64,000 nt of DNA. Source: Paludibaculum sp. GTDB lineage: Bacteria > Acidobacteriota > Terriglobia > Bryobacterales > Bryobacteraceae. The position numbers were made by a program, and so were the translations under genes. The notes under the pieces are model-generated. The model ran no database searches. It was given only the letters and a program-made list of their open reading frames with translations, and was not told the DNA's origin. The stretch lies in the NCBI GenBank assembly GCA_029973955.1, contig JARKQJ010000051.1:1-64000 (forward strand), in the 5' to 3' direction. Below are positions 7,666 to 21,114 of the stretch, piece by piece; within the stretch, counting starts at the first letter, position 1, and each line of letters opens with the position of its first letter.

Positions 7666-9378
7666 GTGCCACTCCTGAGGCTTTCTCTAGCCGCATTCCT
7701 CTATTGTTTTCTGGGCTTAAGCGCCATCTCTCCCGCCGCGCCGCCCAGGCCGCCGGCCCCGCCCGCACTCCTCGATACCCTGGCCGGCGAGCTCAATCGG
7801 AACTTCACCGAACTCAAGCAGAAGGCGGATCCGGCCCCCTACTTCATCTCCTATGCCGTCCAGGAAGTGGAAAGTGAGATGATCTCCGCCAGCCAGGGCG
7901 CCCTGCTCCAGCGGGCCGCCTCCCGCCGCCGTGTGCTGGACTGCTCCGTCCGCGTCGGCACCCCCCAACTCGACAACTTCCACCTCCTCGACGGCGAGCG
8001 GCCCCGCTTCACCGCCACCGCCAACCTGCCGGTCGAAGATCTCCCCGACGCCCTCCGCCAGGCCGCCTGGCGCGAAACCGACCGCGCCTGGCGCAATGCC
8101 GCCCAACGCCTGCTCCGCGTCCGCTCCTCCTCCCAGAGCCAGAAACAGACCTCCTCCGGTCCCGAGGTTGCCGATTTCTCCTCCGAATCCCCCGTCACCG
8201 ACATCCGGCCCATCCCCACCAACAAGTTCTCCTCCGACGAGTGGGCCTCGCGCCTCAAACGCGTCTCCGCCGCGTTCGGCGAGTTCAACGCGGTGCTCAA
8301 CTCCAGCATCACCGTCGCCCGCGAGCGCGATACCAAAACCCTCGTCAACACCGAAGGTACGCGTCTCCAGCACGGCCGCAACTTCTACCGCATCTCCGTC
8401 ACCGCCAGCGCCAAAGGCTACGACGGCGCCGACCTCAACGTCATGGAGACCTTTGAGGCCGAAGAGCCTTCCCGCCTGCCTTCCGACTCCACCCTGCTCG
8501 CCGCCGTCAAAAAGGCCGGTACCGACCTCACCAACCTTCTCAAGGCCCGGCCCGCCGACCCCTATGTCGGACCCGCCATCCTCTCCGGCCGCGCCTCCGG
8601 CGTCTTCTTCCACGAGATCTTCGGCCACCGCATCGAAGGCCACCGCCAGAAGGACAGCACCGAGGGCCAGACCTTCACCGCCTCTCTCGGCAAACCGGTC
8701 CTGCCGGACTTCCTCACCGTCGTCTTCGACCCGCTCCGCCGGAACTCCAACAAGACCGACCTCAACGGCTGGTATGAGTTCGACGACGAAGGCGTCCCCG
8801 CCCAACGCCTCACCCTGGTCGACAAAGGGATCCTCAAGACCTTCCTCATGTCCCGCACCCCCATCGCCGGCATCGACCACTCCAACGGCCACGGCCGCAA
8901 ACAACCCGGCCTCGAAGCCGTCTCCCGGCAATCGAACCTGATCGTCGAATCCTCCAATCAAGTCTCGCCCGACGCCCTGCGGAAGCTGCTGATCGAGGAG
9001 GTTCGAAAACAGAACAAGCCCTACGGCCTCTACTTCGAACAGGTCACCGGCGGATACACCACTACGCGCCGCCAGGGCCTCCAGGCCTTCACTGTCATCC
9101 CGCTCGTGGTCTACCGCGTCTACCCCGACGGGCGCCCTGATGAGCTCGTCCGCGGCGCCGACATCGTGGGAACCCCCCTCGCCAGCTTCGCCAAGATCCT
9201 CGCCACCTCCAATCAGAGCGAGGTTTTCAACGGATACTGCGGCGCTGAATCCGGCAACGTCCCCGTTTCAGCCGTCTCCCCTGCCCTTCTGGTCTCCGAG
9301 ATCGAGATCCAACGCAAGCCTGAATCCAAGGATGCTCCGCCGCTCCTGCCCCGCCCGCGCCAGGAGGTGCGTCAATGA
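7666..9378 (+). CDS. exported TldD-like metallopeptidase
   Basis: A TldD/PmbA-family protein of about 570 residues. It has the family metal motif HEIFGH (His316-Glu317...His321), equivalent to the HExxxH of TldD, followed by the expected beta-rich C-terminal domain with VYRVYPDGRP near the end. Unlike E. coli TldD it begins with a probable signal peptide (hydrophobic LSLAAFLYCFLGLSAI, then Ala/Pro-rich), so it probably acts in the periplasm or outside. The start is uncertain: GTG 7666 is the only initiator just before the signal peptide, whereas the open frame extends to 7267 through repeat sequence. Its stop overlaps the next gene (ATGA), implying coupled translation and a complex. Confidence 0.85.
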   Translation: MPLLRLSLAAFLYCFLGLSAISPAAPPRPPAPPALLDTLAGELNRNFTELKQKADPAPYFISYAVQEVESEMISASQGALLQRAASRRRVLDCSVRVGTPQLDNFHLLDGERPRFTATANLPVEDLPDALRQAAWRETDRAWRNAAQRLLRVRSSSQSQKQTSSGPEVADFSSESPVTDIRPIPTNKFSSDEWASRLKRVSAAFGEFNAVLNSSITVARERDTKTLVNTEGTRLQHGRNFYRISVTASAKGYDGADLNVMETFEAEEPSRLPSDSTLLAAVKKAGTDLTNLLKARPADPYVGPAILSGRASGVFFHEIFGHRIEGHRQKDSTEGQTFTASLGKPVLPDFLTVVFDPLRRNSNKTDLNGWYEFDDEGVPAQRLTLVDKGILKTFLMSRTPIAGIDHSNGHGRKQPGLEAVSRQSNLIVESSNQVSPDALRKLLIEEVRKQNKPYGLYFEQVTGGYTTTRRQGLQAFTVIPLVVYRVYPDGRPDELVRGADIVGTPLASFAKILATSNQSEVFNGYCGAESGNVPVSAVSPALLVSEIEIQRKPESKDAPPLLPRPRQEVRQ

Positions 9379-11183
9379 GAATCGTTCTTGCCTTCCTGCT
9401 CGCGTCGCTCTGCCTCTTCGGACAAGCCCCGGCCCAGCCGGCCAACGCTCAGAAAGTGAATGCCGCCGCGCAATCCGACGCCGTGTTGCGCGCGGCCATC
9501 GAAGAACTGGGCCGCGCCCGCAACCTGCGCACCTTGGGGGAACCGGTCTACTATGCCGACCTGTCCGTCGACGACGCCGAATCGTTCTCCATCGGCGCGA
9601 TGCTCGGCTCCGCGTTTGCCCCCCAATACGCCCGCATGCGTCCGGTGCGCGTCAGCGTGCGCGTGGGCAACCCCAACTTCGACAACACCAACTCCATCTT
9701 TTCTGACTACTACTCCGGCACCCGGCTCGACTCCGGCGCCTTGCCCATCGAGAACTCCCTGATGGCGCTCCGGCAGACCTTCTGGCTCTCCTTCGACAAC
9801 GCCTACAAGACCGCGTTCGAAGCGCTCGGCCGCAAGGCCGCCGCCGTGCGCGGCCTCGCCAACAGCGCCCCGCAGGCCGATTTCTGGGATGCGCCCGGCC
9901 GCATCCACATCGAGGAACCCCGCCGCGACCGCATGGACGAGGCCGCCTGGACCGCCCGCGTCAAATCCCTTTCCTCCGTCTTCTCCCGCTACCCGTCCGT
10001 CACCTCTTCCATCGTTGAGTTCGAGGCATCTCAGGGCACTTTCTACTTCGCCAACAGCCTCGGCACCGTGGTCCGCACGCCGGACCGCATTGGCCTGCTC
10101 CGCGTCCGCGCCTCGCTCCAGGCTCCGGATGGCATGGTCCTCTATGACGGCGCCACCGTCGAATCGCTCGACCCGGGCCGCATGCCCGCGGACTCCGTCC
10201 TCTCCGCCGCCGTGGAGAGCGTCGCCCAAAACCTCGACGCCCTCGCCAAGGCCCCCGTCGGCGAGGCTTACGTCGGCCCCGTGCTCTTCTCCGGCGCTGC
10301 TTCCGCCCAGATCTTCGGCGAGATTCTCGGCACCCATCTGTCGGCTTCCCGGCGCCCGGTGAGCGATCCCGGCCGCGCCCTGCCCTGGCCCGTCAGCGAC
10401 TTCGATGGGCGCATCGGTTCCCGCGTCCTGCCGGAGTGGATGGACGTCACCGACGACCCCACCCTCGCCACCAACGGCAAACTCCCACTGCTCGGCACAT
10501 ACGACGCCGACCTCGAAGGGCTCTTCCCCACTCGTGTCAGCCTCGTGGAGAACGGCGTGCTCAAGGCCCTGCTCACCACGCGCCAACCCGTCCGCGGCAT
10601 GAGCGGACCCAACGGCCGGGCCCGCCTGCCCGGCATGTTCGGCGTCAAGCTCGCCCGGCCTTCCAACCTCTTCATCACCGCCAAACAGAGCGTCCCCGAT
10701 GCCGAGCTCAAGACGCGGCTCATCGAACTCGTCAAAAATCAGGGCAAACCCTTCGGCATTCTCATCCGCAAGATGGATTTCCCCAGCTCCGGCTCCGCCG
10801 ATGAGCTTCGCCGGGTCAGCCTCCGCGCCTCGCGCTCCGGCGCCAGCGGCCGCCCCATCTCCAACCCCATCCTCGCCTACCGCGTCTACCCCGATGGCCG
10901 CGAGGAACTGGTGCGCGGCGTGCGCTTCCGCGGCCTCTCCGCCCGTAGCTTCCGCGATATCCTGGCCGCCGGCGCGGAGTCTTATCAGTTCGATTACCTC
11001 GACAATGGCGCGCCCATGGCAATCAACGGCGGAGGAAACTATATTGTCGGCTGCTCGGTGATCGCGCCCTCCGTTCTCTTTGAGGACCTGGAACTCGAAG
11101 GACCCGACGATGACCAGCCCAAGCCGCCCATCGTCCCTCCTCCGTCCATCGCGGCCGCGCCACCCGCCGCCGTAAACAAGTAA
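9375..11183 (+). CDS. exported TldE/PmbA-like partner lacking the metal site
   Basis: A 602-residue paralogue of the preceding protein with a clear signal peptide (IVLAFLLASLCLFGQAPAQ). The overall TldD/PmbA plan is kept, including YRVYPDGREELVRG near the C-terminus. The segment aligned with HEIFGH reads GEILGT (residues 315-320), so both metal-binding histidines are lost while the Glu remains. In E. coli, TldD carries the zinc site and TldE (PmbA) does not, and the two form one protease. The same asymmetry here suggests an exported heterodimer. The ATG at 9375 overlaps the upstream TGA, and an LptF-LptG fusion follows after 21 bp. The C-terminal tail is Pro-rich. Confidence 0.82.
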   Translation: MRIVLAFLLASLCLFGQAPAQPANAQKVNAAAQSDAVLRAAIEELGRARNLRTLGEPVYYADLSVDDAESFSIGAMLGSAFAPQYARMRPVRVSVRVGNPNFDNTNSIFSDYYSGTRLDSGALPIENSLMALRQTFWLSFDNAYKTAFEALGRKAAAVRGLANSAPQADFWDAPGRIHIEEPRRDRMDEAAWTARVKSLSSVFSRYPSVTSSIVEFEASQGTFYFANSLGTVVRTPDRIGLLRVRASLQAPDGMVLYDGATVESLDPGRMPADSVLSAAVESVAQNLDALAKAPVGEAYVGPVLFSGAASAQIFGEILGTHLSASRRPVSDPGRALPWPVSDFDGRIGSRVLPEWMDVTDDPTLATNGKLPLLGTYDADLEGLFPTRVSLVENGVLKALLTTRQPVRGMSGPNGRARLPGMFGVKLARPSNLFITAKQSVPDAELKTRLIELVKNQGKPFGILIRKMDFPSSGSADELRRVSLRASRSGASGRPISNPILAYRVYPDGREELVRGVRFRGLSARSFRDILAAGAESYQFDYLDNGAPMAINGGGNYIVGCSVIAPSVLFEDLELEGPDDDQPKPPIVPPPSIAAAPPAAVNK

Positions 11184-11204
11184 GCTCGAAGAAGTAGAGT
11201 TTCC

Positions 11205-13538
11205 GTGCGTATTCTCTCTCGGAGCATCTTCTGGGAAATCTCTTCCAGCGCGCTGCTGGGCGCGCTGCTCTTTATCTTTGTCCTCTTCCTCCAGAAGGCC
11301 GGACAGCTCTTCTCCATCCTCGTCTCCGCCACCACCACCCCGTCCACCGTCGGCTATCTCTTCCTGCTTCTCCTGCCCGCCACCATGCCGTTGACGCTGC
11401 CCCTGGGCGTTCTGGTGGGAACCCTGATCGGCCTCAGCCGCATGTCCAGCGATGGCGAAATCACCGCCATGCGCGCCGCCGGCGTCCCCGCCTGGCGCAT
11501 CGTCATGCCGGTAGCTTTCTTCGCCCTCCTCGCCACCGCCGGCACCGCCTACTGTTCGCTCTCCCTCACCCCCTGGTGCAACGCGGAGATGGTGCGCGTC
11601 ATCAACCAGCTCGGCGCCGCCCAGCTCACCGCCGAAATCCAGCCGCGTGTCTTCGAAGAGTCTTTCCCCAACCGCATTTTGTACGTCGGCGACGTTCTCC
11701 CGGGCACCCCCGTGCGCTGGCGCAACGTCTTCATGGCGGATCTCACGCCGCCCGAACAGCGCAAGAGCACCGGCAAGGAGAAGGGGGAAGGCCCCCAGGT
11801 GACCATCGCCTCCGAAGCCATCGTCACCTCCGAGGCCGACAACAACCGCCTGCAACTCTCCCTCCACAACGGCTCCACCTACGAAGCCGCCCCGGACCCG
11901 GCCGAGTACCACAAAACCACCTTCCCGCAGATGGAGCAGGAGCTCGCCGCGCGCGAACGCACGGAGATGAAGGCCAAGAACTACGTTGCCACGCCCACCC
12001 GCGAACTCATCCCGGAACTCGCCAGCAGCCTGGAAGCCCGCATCGAGTTCCACCAGCGCCTGGCGCTTCCGTTAGCCTGCCTGCTGCTGGCCCTCACCGG
12101 CATTCCGCTCGGTGTCAGCTCCAAGAAAGGCGGCAAGAGCGCCGCCTTCGTCATCACGGTCCTCTTCGCGCTCTTCTACTACACCGCCCTGGTCAGCCTC
12201 ATCGGCCTCGCCCGCGAAGGCCGCATGAAGGCCCACATCGCGGTCTGGCTGCCCGACGCCGTCTTCGCGATCGCCGCCATCGTCCTGCTCCTGCGGCTCG
12301 AACGCCCGGGTGACCAGGACCTGCTCGACTCCATCCGCTCCAACGCCCTCTCGCTCTGGGAGTCCATCCGCGCGCGGCTCGGCGCCCATCGCCCGGTCTC
12401 CGTCGGCCTGCCCGGGCTCTTCCAGCGCACTCGCCTCTTCTTCCTTCCCCAGGTCATCGACACTTACGTCGTCACCAGCTTCCTCTTTTACTTCGCCACC
12501 CTGCTGTTCAGCTTCGTCATGCTCACCGAGGTCTTCAACTTCTTTGAACTCCTCGGCGATGTCTTTAAGAACCAGATCCCGATGCAGGATCTCTTCCGCT
12601 ATCTGCTCTTCCTGGCCCCCAAGCTCGTCTACGACGCCGCGCCCGTCAGCGTCCTCGTCGCCACGCTGGTCACCTTCGGCGTCATGGCCAAGAACAACGA
12701 GATCACCGCCATGAAGGCCTGCGGCGTCAGCGTCTTCCGCCTGGCCGCGCCGGTGCTCATGGCCAGCTTCGCCCTCTCCGGCGGGCTCTTCGCCTTCGAC
12801 CACTACATCGCCACCGGCGCCAATGTCATCCAGGACGGCCTCCGCAACAAGATCAAGGGCAAGCCCGTCCAGACCTACCTCACCCCCAATCGCCAGTGGA
12901 TCTTCGGCCGCGGCTCCCGCATCTTCTTCTACAAGTACCTGAACGAGACCGAAGAGGTGCTCGGCGGCCTGAGCGTCTACGAACTCGAGCCCCAGACTTT
13001 CCGCCTCCACCGCCACATCTACGCCGAGCGCGCCCGCTGGGAGCCATCGCTGAAGACCTGGATCTTCCAGAACGGCTGGGTCCGCGACGTCCGCAAAGGC
13101 GCCGACTCTTTCCGCCTCTTCCAGGGCGGCACCGCGACATTCACAGAACTCGATGAGTCACCCAGCTGGTTTCTGAAAGAGGTGAAGACCTACAAGCAGA
13201 TGACCTACAACCAGCTCGGCGACTACATCGGCGAGCTGCGCCAGTCCGGCTTCAACACCATCCCCCTCCAGGTCCAGTTCCACAAGAAGTTCTCCGTGCC
13301 GTTGTTCGCGCTGGTGATGGCGCTGCTGTCGATCCCCTTTGCCTTCCTCACCGGCACCCGCGGCGCCATGACCGGAGTCGGCATCAGCTTCGGCGTCGCC
13401 ATCGCCTACTTCGCCCTCAACTACCTCTTCGAACAGCTCGGCAACGTAGGCCAACTCCCCCCCGAAATGGCCGCCTGGTCCCCCGACGCCCTCTTCGCCC
13501 TCGCCGGCACCTACCTCATGACCCGCATGCGGACATGA
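11205..13538 (+). CDS. LptF-LptG fused LPS-export permease
   Basis: A 777-residue protein that looks like two YjgP/YjgQ permeases joined end to end. Residues 1-375 (LptF/G-like unit 1) carry an N-terminal membrane pair, EITAMRAAGVPAWRI and a distal three-helix bundle (LALPLACLLLALTGIPLG). After a linker of about 35 residues, unit 2 (about 410-777) repeats the plan with EITAMKACGVSVFRL, a periplasmic jellyroll-like middle, and FSVPLFALVMALLSIPFAF. LptF and LptG are normally separate and, with the LptB2 ATPase, extract LPS from the inner membrane. The fusion would fix their stoichiometry. It starts at GTG 11205 after a GAAG-type site, 21 bp after the TldE-like gene. No lptB, lptC or lptA is adjacent. 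Confidence 0.87.
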   Translation: MRILSRSIFWEISSSALLGALLFIFVLFLQKAGQLFSILVSATTTPSTVGYLFLLLLPATMPLTLPLGVLVGTLIGLSRMSSDGEITAMRAAGVPAWRIVMPVAFFALLATAGTAYCSLSLTPWCNAEMVRVINQLGAAQLTAEIQPRVFEESFPNRILYVGDVLPGTPVRWRNVFMADLTPPEQRKSTGKEKGEGPQVTIASEAIVTSEADNNRLQLSLHNGSTYEAAPDPAEYHKTTFPQMEQELAARERTEMKAKNYVATPTRELIPELASSLEARIEFHQRLALPLACLLLALTGIPLGVSSKKGGKSAAFVITVLFALFYYTALVSLIGLAREGRMKAHIAVWLPDAVFAIAAIVLLLRLERPGDQDLLDSIRSNALSLWESIRARLGAHRPVSVGLPGLFQRTRLFFLPQVIDTYVVTSFLFYFATLLFSFVMLTEVFNFFELLGDVFKNQIPMQDLFRYLLFLAPKLVYDAAPVSVLVATLVTFGVMAKNNEITAMKACGVSVFRLAAPVLMASFALSGGLFAFDHYIATGANVIQDGLRNKIKGKPVQTYLTPNRQWIFGRGSRIFFYKYLNETEEVLGGLSVYELEPQTFRLHRHIYAERARWEPSLKTWIFQNGWVRDVRKGADSFRLFQGGTATFTELDESPSWFLKEVKTYKQMTYNQLGDYIGELRQSGFNTIPLQVQFHKKFSVPLFALVMALLSIPFAFLTGTRGAMTGVGISFGVAIAYFALNYLFEQLGNVGQLPPEMAAWSPDALFALAGTYLMTRMRT

Positions 13539-13542
13539 CAAA

Positions 13543-13572
13543 GGCGGCCAGCCCATCCCTGGGCCGGCCGCC
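13543..13572. terminator. bidirectional hairpin terminator
   Basis: GGCGGCC (13543-13549) pairs with 13566-13572, and GCCCA (13551-13555) pairs with TGGGC (13560-13564) around a TCCC loop; a single A/C mismatch separates the stems. It lies between the convergent ends of the LptF-LptG fusion and the oxidoreductase. On the minus strand the hairpin runs into TTTG, on the plus strand into TCTTG, so it may serve both. Confidence 0.6.
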
Positions 13573-13599
13573 TCTTGCACTCACTATCATCGCCCGGCG

Positions 13600-14928
13600 C
13601 TATACTTCCAGCTTCCACGGGCTGCGGTACTTCGCCTTCAGGTACGGCCGCGCCTCCTTTTGCGCCACCGTCCATTCCTTCTCGTCCCAATCCAGCTTCA
13701 GGCCCGAGCGCATTGCCACGTTCGCCAGGATGCACGTCGCCGAAGAGCGCACGCAATTCTCGATGTCGCTCGTGGGCTTCTCACGCGTCTTGATGCACTC
13801 CAGGAAGTTCTCCCAGTGCGGCACGTTCATCTGGCTCATCTCCGGGATCTTCTCCCAGGCCTGCGGCTCCACCTTCGAGTCTTTGTTCGGATAGACCCAG
13901 CAGCCCGAGCGGTTCACAACCAGCGTCGCTTCCGTGCCGTGGATCGCCGTCGCCGCGCCGTGCCTTTCAAACAGCGGCATCGGATTGCACGTCCGTGATT
14001 CATAGCTCGAAAGGAACTTCTCGTATTGGAACGTCGCCAGCATCGTGTCCGGCGTTTCCACGTTGTCGTCCACGTAGAACTTCGAGCCCAGCGCCGTGAT
14101 GTGCTTCGGCATCACTTCGTCCAGGCACTGGTGCATCGGATCGATCAGGTGCACGCCCCAGTCCGTCATCGCGCCGCCGGCGTAGTCCCAGAAGTAGCGG
14201 AAGCTCGAGAAGTTCTTGGGGTTGCCGATGAATCGGTTGTAGTTGAACGGCCGCTTCGGCGCCGGTCCCAGCCACAGATCCCAATCCAGGCCGGCCGGCA
14301 CTTCGGCATCGGCCGGCTTGCCCCAGCCTTCCTTCTTGGAGAGGCCCGCCTGCCACGTGTGGCAGAACGTGATCACGCCGAGCTGCCCGCTCTGCGCAAT
14401 CTCCCTGGCCTTCTTGAAGTACCCGCCCGAGCGCTGCATCGTGCCGCCCTGCACCACACGCTTGTACTTGCGCGCCGCCTCCACCATCAATCTGCCCTCA
14501 TCGACGTAAACGCAGGCCGGCTTCTCGACATAGACGTCCTTGCCCGCCTTGCACGCCTCGATGGTGATGTAGGCGTGCCAGTGATCCGGCGTCGAGATGT
14601 TCACGGCGTCAATCGACTTGTCGGCGATGATCTCCCGGAAGTCCTTGATCGCTTTTACGTCGAAGCCGCCGCGGCGCGCCTGCGCCTGCGCGATCTCGAG
14701 ATGCGGCTGGTAGACGTCGCACACCGCCACAGGCTGGAAGCCGGGAATCTTCATCGCATAGCTTAGGTTCCCCGTCCCCATCTTGCCCATGCCGACAAAA
14801 GCAACGGTTACTTTATCGTTTGCGCCCTTCAAATTCCCCGTGAAAAGGTTCGTTGTGAGCCCTGCGGTGGCAGCGGTGGCGAGGAAGTTCCTGCGGTTGG
14901 TGGAAGGTGATGCTTGTTTCTGATCCAT
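13600..14928 (-). CDS. Tat-exported Gfo/Idh/MocA-family oxidoreductase
   Basis: A 442-residue protein with a twin-arginine signal (NRRNFLATAATAGL) followed by a Rossmann domain (VAFVGMGKMGTGN) and the family Lys-Pro motif VEKPACVYVDEG, then a GFO-type alpha/beta C-terminal domain (ALGSKFYVDD, VPHWENFLECI). Members oxidise or reduce sugars and inositols with NAD(P). Tat export fits a protein folded with its cofactor, which is common in Acidobacteria and Planctomycetes. The exact substrate cannot be read from the sequence. It converges on the LptF-LptG fusion and is preceded by a minus-strand TPR gene about 50 bp upstream. Confidence 0.85.
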   Translation of the reverse strand: MDQKQASPSTNRRNFLATAATAGLTTNLFTGNLKGANDKVTVAFVGMGKMGTGNLSYAMKIPGFQPVAVCDVYQPHLEIAQAQARRGGFDVKAIKDFREIIADKSIDAVNISTPDHWHAYITIEACKAGKDVYVEKPACVYVDEGRLMVEAARKYKRVVQGGTMQRSGGYFKKAREIAQSGQLGVITFCHTWQAGLSKKEGWGKPADAEVPAGLDWDLWLGPAPKRPFNYNRFIGNPKNFSSFRYFWDYAGGAMTDWGVHLIDPMHQCLDEVMPKHITALGSKFYVDDNVETPDTMLATFQYEKFLSSYESRTCNPMPLFERHGAATAIHGTEATLVVNRSGCWVYPNKDSKVEPQAWEKIPEMSQMNVPHWENFLECIKTREKPTSDIENCVRSSATCILANVAMRSGLKLDWDEKEWTVAQKEARPYLKAKYRSPWKLEV

Positions 14929-14980
14929 TTCGGCCTCATGTGACGTTATATCGCATCAGGCCGATGCGGCGCGCGAAAGA

Positions 14981-15826
14981 TCAGTTCCTGATTCGTTCGA
15001 GCAGCCGCCGGGCGTCTTCCCGGGAGGGGTCGTCCGGTGTCAGCGGCCCGCGCTGGTACTCTTCCAGCAAACGCTTCGCCAGGGCCAGATTTTGGCCGCT
15101 CGCCACCAGCACCTCGGCATGGGCGTACATCACTTCGCGGCTGCCGGGGGCAATTTTGGAGGCCTGCTGGAAAGTGTTCTCAGCGTCGTTGAAGCGGCCC
15201 AGCCGTGCGAGGAACCTGGCGAGGTCGACGACCCGGCCCACCTGCTTCGGCGCCAGATCGATGGCCTTGTGCAGCTGCCCTTCGGCCAGATCGTACTGCT
15301 TGCGCCGTTCGGCGATCTGCGCGAGAGAAGAGTGGTACTGCGCAGGGTCGCTTGTCTTGATCCGCTCGGCCAATGCCATAGCCTTGTCCAGCCCGCCGCC
15401 GAGGAAGCCGGGGGCCTCCAGGTAGTAGGAGAAAAGATCGTTCACGGCATCGATGTCGCGCGGGTTCAGCGCCACCGCTTCCTCGAACTTGCGCCGGGCC
15501 TTGGAGGCGTAGCCGGGCGCCATGAGCGGGTTGGATGTCTCCGCGCGGCGGCCCCAACCGCGGCCCAACCAATTCTTGATCTGGGAGCTATTGGGATCGG
15601 CGGCCTCGGCCTTCTCAAACGCCTCAACGGCCTTCTTGAAATCGCCGAGCTGATAGGAGCACTGCCCGATGAGCTTCCAGGCATCCGCGCCCTTGGGTTC
15701 GCGGCTCTGCTCCAGAACTTTGATAGCCGATGCGTACTCTGTGCGGTTGTACTCCGCGCGCGCGCGGTCCAAGTCTGCCGCCAACACCGGCAGAGCCATC
15801 ACCATGCTAAATACTAACGTCTTCAT
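14981..15826 (-). CDS. exported TPR-repeat protein
   Basis: A 281-residue protein with a short signal peptide (LVFSMVMALPVLAAD) and at least five tetratricopeptide repeats, for example AWKLIGQCSYQLGDFKKAVE, then AVALNPRDIDAVNDLF, then YDLAEGQLHKAIDLAP. TPRs mediate protein-protein contacts, so it is probably a periplasmic or lipid-anchored scaffold. The ATG at 15826 is chosen because a GTGACGGGG ribosome-site-like stretch precedes it and the signal peptide begins there. It may be co-transcribed with the oxidoreductase downstream (52-bp gap). No catalytic domain is visible. Confidence 0.75.
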   Translation of the reverse strand: MKTLVFSMVMALPVLAADLDRARAEYNRTEYASAIKVLEQSREPKGADAWKLIGQCSYQLGDFKKAVEAFEKAEAADPNSSQIKNWLGRGWGRRAETSNPLMAPGYASKARRKFEEAVALNPRDIDAVNDLFSYYLEAPGFLGGGLDKAMALAERIKTSDPAQYHSSLAQIAERRKQYDLAEGQLHKAIDLAPKQVGRVVDLARFLARLGRFNDAENTFQQASKIAPGSREVMYAHAEVLVASGQNLALAKRLLEEYQRGPLTPDDPSREDARRLLERIRN

Positions 15827-16022
15827 CCCCGTCACCATCTATTTGGACGCAGAACCCCACCCTCGGGTGACAAGAAATCACCAACCGGGCCTCACACGCT
15901 CAGCGTCATGCCTCGCATTGCACTGATAACGAGGTCTTTCTGCTTTCATGGTGGAACGGCTGACGGCGCCCCGTCAAGGCCACTGTTGCGCGAAGCACCG
16001 TCTTGTTAAGAAGATAACCAAG

Positions 16023-20781
<4,759 letters not shown>

Positions 20782-20782
<1 letters not shown>

Positions 20783-21081
20783 TGGCCCCGGACGACCGGG
20801 TGCTTGTCACCTCGCTGGAGGACCAGACCCACCTGGCGGAATGGGCCGCCGCGCTCACGGCGGGGGCCCTGGTGGGAATCGGCACGCCGGAGCAGGTGCG
20901 CGCCGGGCGGCGAGTGTGCGCGGCCTTCGAGAATGTCATGTTTGTCGAGGGCAGCCGCCAGCAGATTCCCTGGCAGGAGGCGTGGTTTTCGCTGATCCTG
21001 GATCCTTCCCCGGACGAGCCCACCGCGGAGATGAAGCGAGTCTTAATGCCCGGAGGGCTGATCGGCCCGATTTCCGGCTAA
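20782..21081 (+). CDS. small methyltransferase-like protein coupled to thiC
   Basis: A 99-residue protein whose ATG overlaps the thiC stop (TGATG). It resembles the core of a class I SAM-dependent methyltransferase: an N-terminal strand (VLVTSLED), a middle MFVEGSRQQIPWQEAWFSLI like the DaxxiPf..FD segment, and the C-terminal EMKRVLMPGGLI that matches the methyltransferase motif after strand 5. The SAM-binding glycine-rich loop is not recognisable and the length is about half that of the domain. It may therefore be a degenerate or binding-only version. Its role next to thiC is unknown. Confidence 0.6.
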
Positions 21082-21114
21082 TCGTTTCGGCATTTTCAGC
21101 CGAAGCTACTATCT

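Noticed and set aside
9372..12053. 893-codon minus-strand frame opposite the tldE-like and LptF-LptG genes
   Set aside because: The Gly/Ala/Glu-rich sequence lacks domains and mirrors the GC-biased codons of the real genes on the other strand.
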